Positions 8,566 through 15,668 of a stretch of 64,000 nt of DNA are shown piece after piece. The stretch's first letter is position 1. Each line of letters opens with the position of its first letter. The DNA comes from Diplocloster agilis (lineage in GTDB: Bacteria > Bacillota > Clostridia > Lachnospirales > Lachnospiraceae). Where the stretch lies: NCBI RefSeq assembly GCF_019042275.1, contig NZ_JAHQCW010000002.1, positions 1-64,000 of the forward strand. The letters are read 5' to 3'. The notes below the pieces were generated by a model. It had not been told where the DNA came from and made no database searches. It worked only from the letters and a program-made list of their open reading frames with translations. The position numbers and the translations under genes are program-made.

Positions 8566-9369
8566 TCATATGCGTTTCAGATAACATTTCTCCAACAGGT
8601 TGATAAGCTTATAGAGGACCATCGCGATGATACACAGAATCACGATGGACATCATTACCCAATCCAGTTTAAACACCTGGCTTCCATAGATAATCAGGTA
8701 CCCAAGTCCCCTTCTGGCCGCCAGGAACTCCCCGATGATCACGCCAACCAAAGAAAGGCCGATATTGACCTTCATATTGCTGATCAGATTCGGAATATTG
8801 CTGGGCAGTACGACTTTAAACAGGGCATGCCGTTTCCTGCCGCCCAGTGTATAAATCAATTTTATTTTCTCAGGATTCACTTCCACAAATCCCGCGTACA
8901 TACTGATAATGGTCCCGAAAATAGCCACCGAAATCCCGGCTACGATAATAGTTTTTGTGTTAGCCCCAAGCCAGACGATCAGAAGCGGCGCCAGCGCCGA
9001 CTTCGGCAGGCTGTTCAGCACCACCAGATAGGGTTCCATGATCTCAGAAGTTTTTTTGCTCAGCCACAGCAGCACAGCTACGGCCACCCCGATCACGTTA
9101 ACCAGCATAAAGCTCACCAGCGTCTCCGCCAAAGTGATGCCGATGTGTGTAAATATAGATCCGTCCTTGGTCATTGAAATAAAAGTAGTAGCAATCCTGC
9201 TCGGACTGCTAAAGATAAAAGAATCTATAATTTGTAAACGGGTGGTGACCTCCCACAACAGCATAAATATGACAAACACCATAATTCTGGCTATCGTGAC
9301 GATCCGTTTGTGCCGGATATGTTCCGCCAGGTATTTGGCCTGTGAAATGGAAAGATCATTCATCGTCAT
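8566..9369 (-). CDS. ABC transporter permease (SsuC/TauC type)
   Basis: A 267-residue membrane protein with six predicted helices and the BPD_transp_1 EAA loop near GFVEVNPEKIKLIYTLGGRKRHALFKVVLP. This class imports small anionic or aromatic compounds (sulfonates, nitrate, taurine, pyrimidine precursors). Its start overlaps the end of the ATPase gene by 14 bp, showing translational coupling. No substrate-binding protein gene is next to it, so either that gene is elsewhere or the operon has lost it. Substrate unassigned. Confidence 0.85.
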   Translation of the reverse strand: MTMNDLSISQAKYLAEHIRHKRIVTIARIMVFVIFMLLWEVTTRLQIIDSFIFSSPSRIATTFISMTKDGSIFTHIGITLAETLVSFMLVNVIGVAVAVLLWLSKKTSEIMEPYLVVLNSLPKSALAPLLIVWLGANTKTIIVAGISVAIFGTIISMYAGFVEVNPEKIKLIYTLGGRKRHALFKVVLPSNIPNLISNMKVNIGLSLVGVIIGEFLAARRGLGYLIIYGSQVFKLDWVMMSIVILCIIAMVLYKLINLLEKCYLKRI

Positions 9370-10123
9370 TCAGCTCCTTCCAGATGAGGTTAAAATAATC
9401 CTTAAATTCCGGTGCGTTCCGGCTTTTCAAAGCGGTACGGTCCTCCATGTCGATATGGATCGGCACGATTTTGCGTATGGAACCGGGGCGTTTCGACAGA
9501 ATGATCACCCGGTCGCCAAGGCTGATGGCCTCGGAGAGATCATGGGTAACCAGGATAGCCGTCTTTTTTTCATGCTTGATAATCGAGCCGATGTCATCCC
9601 CAACGGAAAGACGGGTCTGATAATCCAGTGCCGAAAAGGGCTCGTCAAGCAATAGCAGATCCGGTTCCAAGGCCAATGTACGGATCAGAGCCGCCCGCTG
9701 GCGCATACCGCCGGAAAGCTCCGATGGTTTGGAGTCCCGGAATTTCTGGAGACCATACGTTTCCAACATGTAATCCACGTTGTCCTTATTCCGGGAGGTG
9801 AGCTTTTTCTGAATCTCAAGCCCAAGCAATACGTTACTATAAACGGTACGCCATTCAAACAGATGGTCTTTTTGCAGCATATAACCGATATTCGTGCTGG
9901 AATCGTGAATATTGGTACCGTTTAATTTAATGCTCCCGGTTTCCGGCTCAATCAGTCCGGAGATCAGGGAAAGAAGTGTGGATTTACCGCAGCCGCTGGG
10001 ACCGACGATCGAAATAAACTCGCCGTCTTCCACTTGAAAAGATATATTGGACAATGCCTGCGTCTCACCGCTCATACTGTGATAGGCATAGCTGACATGG
10101 TTTAATTCCAGTAAAGGATTCAT
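9356..10123 (-). CDS. ABC transporter ATP-binding protein (SsuB/TauB type)
   Basis: A 255-residue cytoplasmic ATPase. Walker A is GPSGCGKSTLL (about residue 40), the Q-loop lies in YMLQKDHLFEWRTVYSNV, the signature is LSGGMRQRAALIRTLA, Walker B LLLLDEPFSALD and the H-switch VTHDLSEA. The FEWRTV segment after the Q-loop is typical of the nitrate/sulfonate/taurine subfamily. GGAGGAATATT precedes the start. It is the first gene of a two-gene minus-strand operon with the permease, divergent from queH. Confidence 0.9.
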   Translation of the reverse strand: MNPLLELNHVSYAYHSMSGETQALSNISFQVEDGEFISIVGPSGCGKSTLLSLISGLIEPETGSIKLNGTNIHDSSTNIGYMLQKDHLFEWRTVYSNVLLGLEIQKKLTSRNKDNVDYMLETYGLQKFRDSKPSELSGGMRQRAALIRTLALEPDLLLLDEPFSALDYQTRLSVGDDIGSIIKHEKKTAILVTHDLSEAISLGDRVIILSKRPGSIRKIVPIHIDMEDRTALKSRNAPEFKDYFNLIWKELNDDE

Positions 10124-10211
10124 AATATTCCTCCAATCGCGTTATAATTTATCATATGACCCCAAACCCATTTTGTGAGAGAAATCTTCTGTTTTTCGCA
10201 AGATATACCGG

Positions 10212-10240
10212 TTGCGCAAACCCCGGCTATACGGTATGAT
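10212..10240 (+). promoter_or_regulatory. Promoter for queH
   Basis: TTGCGC (10212-10217), 17-bp spacer, TATGAT (10235-10240). It lies in the 176-bp divergent region between the ABC ATPase gene and queH. Confidence 0.5.
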
Positions 10241-10299
10241 TTCTCTAAAAGAAGGCATACCGGCCGATACATACCGGAAACACACCCACGGAGGAAAAC

Positions 10300-11058
10300 A
10301 TGAATCCAAACACAAACATAAATTATCAAAAAGAACTGGACAAACTGCTTACAACCCTTCAAAAGGAGGAGCGGGTCCCATCCCTTTTCCTGCACAGCTG
10401 CTGTGCTCCCTGCAGCAGCTACGTACTGGAATACCTGTCCGAATACTTCCGCATAACCCTATTCTATTACAATCCCAACATCAGTCCCGAAGCCGAATAC
10501 CGAAAGCGCGTAGAGGAGCAGAAGCGTTTAATCGCCACTCTTCCTGCGCGCTATCCGATCTCCTTCAAAGAAGGCCCCTATGTCCCCCAGACCTTCTACG
10601 ATGCCGTCAAAGGCCTGGAGCACCTTCCCGAGGGAGGAGAACGCTGCTTCATCTGCTACGAACTCCGCCTTCGGGAAGCCGCCCGCTTAGCGAAACAGAA
10701 CGGCTTCGACTATTTCACAACGACACTGACAATCAGTCCCCTAAAAAATGCCGCCAAGCTAAACGAACTGGGCCAAAAAATCGGGTCCGAATACGGCATA
10801 ACCTACCTGCCTTCCGACTTCAAAAAAAGAAACGGCTACAAACGTTCCATCGAACTATCCGCCGAGTACGGCCTCTACCGTCAAAACTACTGCGGCTGTG
10901 TCTTCTCCAAAAGGGATGCTGCATCTACTGTAGCTGAGCGTGGGGGCCGGGAAGGCGGATGGGCGGAGGAGCTCGGAGAGACCCGGCGGGAGCCAGGGGA
11001 CGGAGGAGGAAACAGACCGGCGCCGCAAAACGCATCGGACAGACCTAAGCGGATCTAG
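10300..11058 (+). CDS. queH: Epoxyqueuosine reductase QueH, with element-encoded C-terminal tail
   Basis: Reduces epoxyqueuosine to queuosine in tRNA, as the oxygen-tolerant, cobalamin-free alternative to QueG. The QueH cysteines are visible: HSCCAPCSS near residue 30, GERCFICYELR (about residue 110) and YCGCVFSKR near residue 208, as expected for the Fe-S and second metal site. The family normally ends shortly after the YCGC segment. Here residues from about 217 to 252 are encoded by the left arm of the giant hairpin element at 10949-11271 and are rich in Gly, Glu and Arg. The core enzyme looks intact; the tail is probably an accidental extension. Confidence 0.88.
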   Translation: MNPNTNINYQKELDKLLTTLQKEERVPSLFLHSCCAPCSSYVLEYLSEYFRITLFYYNPNISPEAEYRKRVEEQKRLIATLPARYPISFKEGPYVPQTFYDAVKGLEHLPEGGERCFICYELRLREAARLAKQNGFDYFTTTLTISPLKNAAKLNELGQKIGSEYGITYLPSDFKKRNGYKRSIELSAEYGLYRQNYCGCVFSKRDAASTVAERGGREGGWAEELGETRREPGDGGGNRPAPQNASDRPKRI

Positions 11059-11271
11059 TTACGAAGGAATCCGAACCCTTTATTCGCAGGGCCGGGGCAA
11101 ACTCGCCAGAATACGGCTCAGACAGTGCCCCGGCCCTGCAGGGTTCTGATCCCTTCTCCACAAGATCCGCTAAGGTCCGTCCTCAAGCGTTTTGCGGAGC
11201 CGGTCTGTTTCCTCCCCCGTCCCCTGGCTCCCGCCGGGTCTCTCCGAGCTCCTCCGCCCATCCGCCTTCCC
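10949..11271. repeat. Giant hairpin element A
   Basis: A 323-bp inverted repeat. The outer ~73 bp of the left arm, starting at 10949, matches the reverse complement of the right arm with only a couple of mismatches. Inside is a core (11044-11176) with helices CCTAAGCGGATCT/AGATCCGCTAAGG, CAGGGCCGGGGC/GCCCCGGCCCTG and an apical region reading AAACTCGCCA and CGGCTCAGACAGTGC. The core, but not the outer arms, recurs in reverse orientation in element B. It overlaps the 3' end of queH. Whether it acts as DNA or RNA is unknown. Confidence 0.85.
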
Positions 11272-11426
11272 TACTCTAGTGACAGCTTAGTTGCAAGTGC
11301 AGATAGGCAAATTCTGTCTCTTCACTTTCAACCTTTTGGAAAAATAGAAAACAACTTATTAGCAGATTAAATTATAACCCACAATTCCCTCACAGCAGGG
11401 AGTAACTTACCGTTTTACCATAGTAG

Positions 11427-11761
11427 GGGGAGAAGCCTGGGGGTGTGGGACGGGATGGCCTGATGGCTGGGAACGGGGCTTCTTCGGGCCGGGATAAACA
11501 TCCGGGGCGGGAAATGCTTGAGGGAGGACCTTAGCAGATCTTACGGAGAAGGGCACAAAACCCTGTGGGTCCGGGGCACTGTCTGAGCCGCTTTTTGGCG
11601 AGTTTGCCCCGGACCCGCGAATAAGGGGTTTTGTGCCTTTCGGAGTTAGATCTGCTTAGGTTCTCCCGATGCATTTCCCGCCCCGGATGTTTATCCCGGC
11701 CCGAAGAAGCCCCGTTCCCAGCCATCAGGCCATCCCGTCCCACACCCCCAGGCTTCTCCCC
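11427..11761. repeat. Giant hairpin element B (core inverted relative to A)
   Basis: A 335-bp inverted repeat with arms of about 90 bp, nearly perfect and starting at 11427. The outer arms differ from those of element A. The core is its homologue on the opposite strand: AGATCTGCTTAGG (11648-11660) with CCTTAGCAGATCT (11529-11541), GGGTCCGGGGC with GCCCCGGACCC, and apical GGCGAGTTT and TGTCTGAGCCG. Differences from A in the helices are matched on both sides. A 155-bp AT-richer stretch (11272-11426) with no visible gene separates it from A. Confidence 0.85.
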
Positions 11762-11960
11762 GGCCCATGCTATAAAACAAATAAGTTCCCCCCTTGCCTG
11801 AAACAGTAAAATTGGTTATAATAAGCAGGTAAGTTCTGGTGCACCGTTCGGTGCGGAGTATCTTTTTATCTGGCCTATTGAGGCAAATTTCCCGAGAATG
11901 TGATTGGAAAAGGAAGCGTGTAAGAGGATTGGAGGGATGCCTATTGAGGGAAAAAAGAGG

Positions 11961-11989
11961 TTGACAATTGGGATGGTATAGTATAATAT
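11961..11989 (+). promoter_or_regulatory. recA promoter
   Basis: TTGACA (11961-11966), 17-bp spacer, TAATAT (11984-11989). The LexA box follows 14 bp downstream. Between element B and this promoter only a short GCACC/GGTGC hairpin (about 11838-11851) is visible. Confidence 0.7.
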
Positions 11990-12002
11990 GTTACTAGTGA
12001 AA

Positions 12003-12016
12003 CGAACATAAGTTCG
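12003..12016 (+). promoter_or_regulatory. LexA box of recA
   Basis: CGAAC-ATAA-GTTCG, a full match to the Bacillus/Clostridia LexA operator CGAAC-N4-GTTCG, between the recA promoter and its start codon. Confidence 0.85.
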
Positions 12017-12039
12017 CATCTTGAAAAAGGAGAACACAG

Positions 12040-13086
12040 ATGGTAAAAGCAGATAAATTAAAAGCGTTGGATGCGGCGTTGACGCAGATCGAGAAACAAT
12101 ATGGCAAGGGTTCTGTGATGAAGCTTGGAGATACCTCCGCGCATATGCAGGTGGAGACGGTGCCCACCGGGGCTTTGAGTCTGGATATCGCGCTGGGGCT
12201 GGGCGGAGTACCCAGAGGCCGGGTGATCGAAGTATATGGCCCGGAGTCCAGCGGTAAGACTACGGTTGCTTTACATATGGTAGCGGAAGTGCAGAAGAGA
12301 GGCGGGATCGCAGGCTTTATTGACGCGGAGCATGCGTTGGATCCTGTGTACGCGAAGAATATTGGAGTGGATATTGACAATTTATATATTTCCCAGCCGG
12401 ACAATGGGGAACAGGCGCTGGAGATTACGGAGACTATGGTACGTTCCGGGGCGGTGGATATTATTATTGTGGACTCGGTGGCCGCGCTGGTGCCCAGAGC
12501 GGAGATTGACGGAGACATGGGTGACTCCCACGTAGGACTTCAGGCGAGGCTGATGTCCCAGGCGCTGCGGAAGCTGACCGCGGTGATCGGTAAATCCAAC
12601 TGTATCGTGATCTTTATCAATCAGCTCCGTGAGAAGGTCGGCGTGATGTTCGGGAATCCGGAGACCACGACGGGCGGACGTGCTCTGAAGTTCTATTCCT
12701 CCGTTCGTCTGGACGTGAGAAGGATTGAGACTCTTAAGCAGGGCGGAGAGATGATCGGAAACCGTGTCCGGATCAAAGTGGTGAAGAATAAGATTGCGCC
12801 GCCGTTTAAAGAGGCGGAGTTCGATATCATGTTCGGACAGGGAATTTCCAGGGAAGGCGATGTCCTGGATCTGGCCGCAGAAGTGGGTATTATTAATAAA
12901 AGCGGCGCCTGGTACGCCTATAACGAAGATAAGATCGGCCAGGGACGTGAAAATGCGAAGATCTTTTTACGTGAGCATCCTGAGATTATGGCGGAAGTGG
13001 AGCGCAAGGTAAGAGAACATTATGATCTGCAGGACGTTCCGCTTGATGAAACGCCTAAGGCCGCCGCAGAGGAAGAGAAATCCTGA
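12040..13086 (+). CDS. recA: Recombinase RecA
   Basis: A 348-residue ATP-dependent strand-exchange protein and LexA coprotease. Walker A is GPESSGKTT (about residue 67), Walker [11 protein letters not shown], loop L1 begins at [22 protein letters not shown]2 is [22 protein letters not shown]. It is full length. GAAAAAGGAG precedes ATG 12040. A LexA box upstream marks SOS control. Its stop codon overlaps the start of recX in a TGATG junction, so the inhibitor RecX is co-translated. Confidence 0.98.
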   Translation: MVKADKLKALDAALTQIEKQYGKGSVMKLGDTSAHMQVETVPTGALSLDIALGLGGVPRGRVIEVYGPESSGKTTVALHMVAEVQKRGGIAGFIDAEHALDPVYAKNIGVDIDNLYISQPDNGEQALEITETMVRSGAVDIIIVDSVAALVPRAEIDGDMGDSHVGLQARLMSQALRKLTAVIGKSNCIVIFINQLREKVGVMFGNPETTTGGRALKFYSSVRLDVRRIETLKQGGEMIGNRVRIKVVKNKIAPPFKEAEFDIMFGQGISREGDVLDLAAEVGIINKSGAWYAYNEDKIGQGRENAKIFLREHPEIMAEVERKVREHYDLQDVPLDETPKAAAEEEKS

Positions 13087-13559
13087 TGGACGAGTGTAAA
13101 CGGAAACAGGCGAAGGCGAAAGCCCTTCGCCTGTTAGAACATATGGACAGAACAGAGCATCAGCTTCGGGTTAAGTTAAAAGAGCAGGACTTTAACGAGC
13201 AGGAGATCGATGAGGCGGTCCGTTATGTGGAAAGCTATCATTATATAGATGATGCCCGATATGCCGCCAATTACATTGAACTGAAGGCGGAGTACAAGAG
13301 CCGGAGGCAGATAGAGCAGGCCCTGATGACCAGAGGGGTGGACCGTCAGGTCATCGCGGATGCCTTCGAGGAATATGGGAAGATAGATGAGACGCCGCAG
13401 ATTGAAGCCTTCCTTCGGAAAAAGCGGGTGAACTGGCAGGAGGCCGATGAAAAAGAAATTTCGAAGCTGTATCAGGCGTTGATGCGCCGGGGATTTTCCG
13501 TCCGGGATATCCGAAGCGTCATTGACAAATACAAAAGGAGTCACTATAATGAAGAATGA
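13086..13559 (+). CDS. recX: Regulatory protein RecX
   Basis: A 157-residue helical protein that binds RecA filaments and limits their activity. It shows the three tandem three-helix repeats of the family: ALRLLEHMDRTEHQLRVKL (repeat 1), YIDDARYAANYIELKAEYKS (repeat 2) and the C-terminal LYQALMRRGFSVRDIRSVI (repeat 3). Its ATG shares the final A of the recA stop codon, so expression is coupled to recA and SOS-induced. A consensus promoter for the next transcript is embedded in its last codons. Confidence 0.9.
   Translation: MDECKRKQAKAKALRLLEHMDRTEHQLRVKLKEQDFNEQEIDEAVRYVESYHYIDDARYAANYIELKAEYKSRRQIEQALMTRGVDRQVIADAFEEYGKIDETPQIEAFLRKKRVNWQEADEKEISKLYQALMRRGFSVRDIRSVIDKYKRSHYNEE
13522..13550 (+). 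promoter_or_regulatory. Consensus promoter for the corA leader
   Basis: TTGACA (13522-13527), 17-bp spacer, TATAAT (13545-13550), both hexamers perfect, inside the 3' end of recX. The predicted start near 13557 gives a leader of about 264 nt before corA. Confidence 0.75.
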
Positions 13560-13820
13560 TAAAAGCTTTCGCATAAAGTGAAAGCTTTTAAAATGTAAAG
13601 AATTGTATGAAGAAAACGTAAAGAACGTAAAATCCTCGCAAAGAGAATCCCGAAAGGATGTGTAATTCCATGGAAAGTGGGCCCTATCGAAGTTGTAGCG
13701 TGCATAAGTTAAACCATACTGTGAAATAGCTAAGATAAGATGGGCCTTTGCTTACATTGTCTTATTTTAGTCTGTTTCCGTGAACGAAAAAAATAAGACA
13801 ATGGGAAGGAGTTACGGATC
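13557..13820 (+). promoter_or_regulatory. Structured 5' leader of corA, possible novel riboregulator
   Basis: The leader begins with AAAAGCTTTC/GAAAGCTTTT (13561-13589). It ends with a perfect 14-bp hairpin (CATTGTCTTATTTT at 13755-13768 with 13790-13803) that stops just before the AAGGAG site. TCTTATTTTAG (13760-13770) can instead pair with CTAAGATAAGA (13730-13740), so two mutually exclusive folds exist. I could not match it to the M-box or other known metal riboswitches. No T-run follows, so control of translation is more likely than termination. Confidence 0.5.
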
Positions 13821-14762
13821 ATGATAAAGATTTTCAGAACCATCGACGGAGGAATTCATCAGGTAAACGAGGCGCAGGAAGGATGCTGGGTGGCACTGGT
13901 GAATCCCACGGCGACAGAATTGCTGGAGATATCCGAGCAATATGGGATCGAGGTCGACGACCTTCGGGCTCCTCTGGATGAAGAGGAGCGCTCCCGTATC
14001 GAGGTGGAGGATAACTACACCCTGATTTTAGTGGATATCCCTGTTATTGAGGAGCGCAATGAAAAAGACTGGTATGTGACCATTCCTATGGGTATTATCG
14101 TCACCGATGAAATGATCTTTACGGTCTGCCTGGAGGATACGCCGATTTTGGGCGCTTTCATGGACGGCCGGGTGAGAAATTTCTATACCTATAAGAAAAC
14201 CAGATTTATTTTGCAGATTCTGTACAAAAATGCCACGATGTTCCTGCACTATCTGAGAATTATCGATAAAAAGAGTGAAGTCATCGAGCATAAACTTCAT
14301 GTGTCCACTAAGAATCGGGAACTGATCGAGCTTCTGGAGTTGGAGAAGAGTCTGGTGTACTTTACCACATCCCTTCGTTCCAATGAAGTGGTGCTTGAGA
14401 AGCTGCTGAAAGTGGAGAGTATCAAGCATTATCCGGAGGATACGGAGCTGTTGGAGGATGTTATTATCGAGAATAAGCAGGCGATTGAGATGGCCAATAT
14501 TTACAGCGGTATCTTGAGCGGAATGATGGACGCGTTTGCATCGGTTATTTCCAACAACCTGAATATCGTTATGAAGGTGCTGGCAACCATTACGATTGTT
14601 ATGTCCATACCGACCATGATCGCCAGTTTTTATGGCATGAATGTTAATTCGGCCGGTATGCCCGGAGCGTCCAGTCCTTACGGCTTTGCTTATGTCATTA
14701 TCTTTTCCCTTGTTGTTACCCTGATCGCCGCATTTATTCTGGCTAAAAAGGACTTGTTCTGA
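13821..14762 (+). CDS. corA: CorA family divalent metal ion transporter
   Basis: A 313-residue transporter: a cytoplasmic funnel domain rich in acidic residues, a long helix (about residues 140-245), then two C-terminal membrane helices. The signature YGMN follows TM1 (IASFYGMNVNSAGMP, about residue 275), and the protein ends in the short basic tail KKDLF. CorA channels import Mg2+, and in some cases Co2+ or Ni2+, as pentamers gated by bound Mg2+. AAGGAG precedes ATG 13821. The long structured leader suggests metal or other riboregulation. The rhomboid-like gene follows 53 bp downstream. Confidence 0.9.
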   Translation: MIKIFRTIDGGIHQVNEAQEGCWVALVNPTATELLEISEQYGIEVDDLRAPLDEEERSRIEVEDNYTLILVDIPVIEERNEKDWYVTIPMGIIVTDEMIFTVCLEDTPILGAFMDGRVRNFYTYKKTRFILQILYKNATMFLHYLRIIDKKSEVIEHKLHVSTKNRELIELLELEKSLVYFTTSLRSNEVVLEKLLKVESIKHYPEDTELLEDVIIENKQAIEMANIYSGILSGMMDAFASVISNNLNIVMKVLATITIVMSIPTMIASFYGMNVNSAGMPGASSPYGFAYVIIFSLVVTLIAAFILAKKDLF

Positions 14763-14815
14763 TTCACATTTGTTCCGACAAATGCATGTTCTGACAAACA
14801 TAAAGAGGTGTGCCT

Positions 14816-15643
14816 ATGAAATTTTTGAATAAACTGGAACGGAAATTTGGCAAATACGCGATTCATAACCTGATGTACTACATTATCATTTTATACGGTT
14901 TTGGTTTTTTACTTGCCTGGTTTGGCGGAGATTTTTATTATCAATATTTAAGCCTGGATGCTTCGAAGATTCTTCAGGGCCAGATCTGGAGGATTGTGAC
15001 GTTTTTAATCCAGCCGCCCAGCACCAGTCTGCTGTTTGTGGTATTTGCCCTGTATTTGTATTATATGATCGGCAGTTCACTGGAGAATACCTGGGGAGCT
15101 TTCCGGTTCAATTTGTATTTCTTCACCGGGGTTTTATTACATGTCATCGTTGCGATTTTGCTATACCTGTTTACCGGGCGCGTTTATCTGCTGGGAACTT
15201 CCTATATTAATATGTCTTTGTTCTTTGCGTTTGCGGCGCTGTATCCCAATATGGAATTTTTGCTGTTCTTTGTCCTGCCGATTAAGGTGAAGTGGCTGGC
15301 TATACTGGACGCCGTATTCTTTGCCGTGTCCATCGTGGGCGGTTTCATCGGCGGCTCTCCGGCCACCAGTATCGCAGCGATCATATCACTGGGGAATTTC
15401 CTGATGTTCTATTTTGCAACCAGAAACTATCAGCGGGTTTCCCCAAAGGAAATTCAGAGAAAGAAAAAATATAAAAGAGAAATCCATGCGTCCACCAGCG
15501 GTCCGAAGCATAAATGTGCGGTCTGCGGGCGTACGGAGTTAGACGGAGATAATCTGGAGTTCCGTTTCTGTACCAAATGTGATGGAAGCTATGAGTATTG
15601 CCAGGATCACCTGTTTACTCATGAGCATATCAAAAAACATTGA
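14816..15643 (+). CDS. Rhomboid-like membrane protein, likely inactive, with C-terminal zinc ribbon
   Basis: A 275-residue protein with about six membrane helices. The rhomboid layout is visible: GQIWRIVTFLIQPPS (WR motif), GSSLENTWGAFRFNLYFFTG, then LGTSYINMSLFFAFAALYP where active rhomboids have GASG. The Ser is kept but the following Gly is Tyr, and the TM6 position usually AHLGG reads IISLGN, so the catalytic His is Ser. Proteolysis is therefore unlikely. A soluble tail carries HKCAVCGRTE and RFCTKCDGSYEYC, a zinc ribbon. AAAGAGG favours ATG 14816 over GTG 14810. The role is unknown; it may be a pseudo-rhomboid adaptor. Confidence 0.7.
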   Translation: MKFLNKLERKFGKYAIHNLMYYIIILYGFGFLLAWFGGDFYYQYLSLDASKILQGQIWRIVTFLIQPPSTSLLFVVFALYLYYMIGSSLENTWGAFRFNLYFFTGVLLHVIVAILLYLFTGRVYLLGTSYINMSLFFAFAALYPNMEFLLFFVLPIKVKWLAILDAVFFAVSIVGGFIGGSPATSIAAIISLGNFLMFYFATRNYQRVSPKEIQRKKKYKREIHASTSGPKHKCAVCGRTELDGDNLEFRFCTKCDGSYEYCQDHLFTHEHIKKH

Positions 15644-15668
15644 TATACTGTTTAGTTTGGAGGAGTTT

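Noticed and set aside
11125-11370. Open frame in the right arm of hairpin A
   Set aside because: It is Pro- and Arg-rich and exists only because the arm is GC-rich; no start signal.
11531-11743. 70-residue minus-strand frame inside hairpin B
   Set aside because: Encoded wholly by the inverted repeat; composition-driven, no family resemblance.
13557-13820. M-box (Mg2+) riboswitch before corA
   Set aside because: The conserved M-box sequences were looked for and not seen; reported instead as an unassigned leader.
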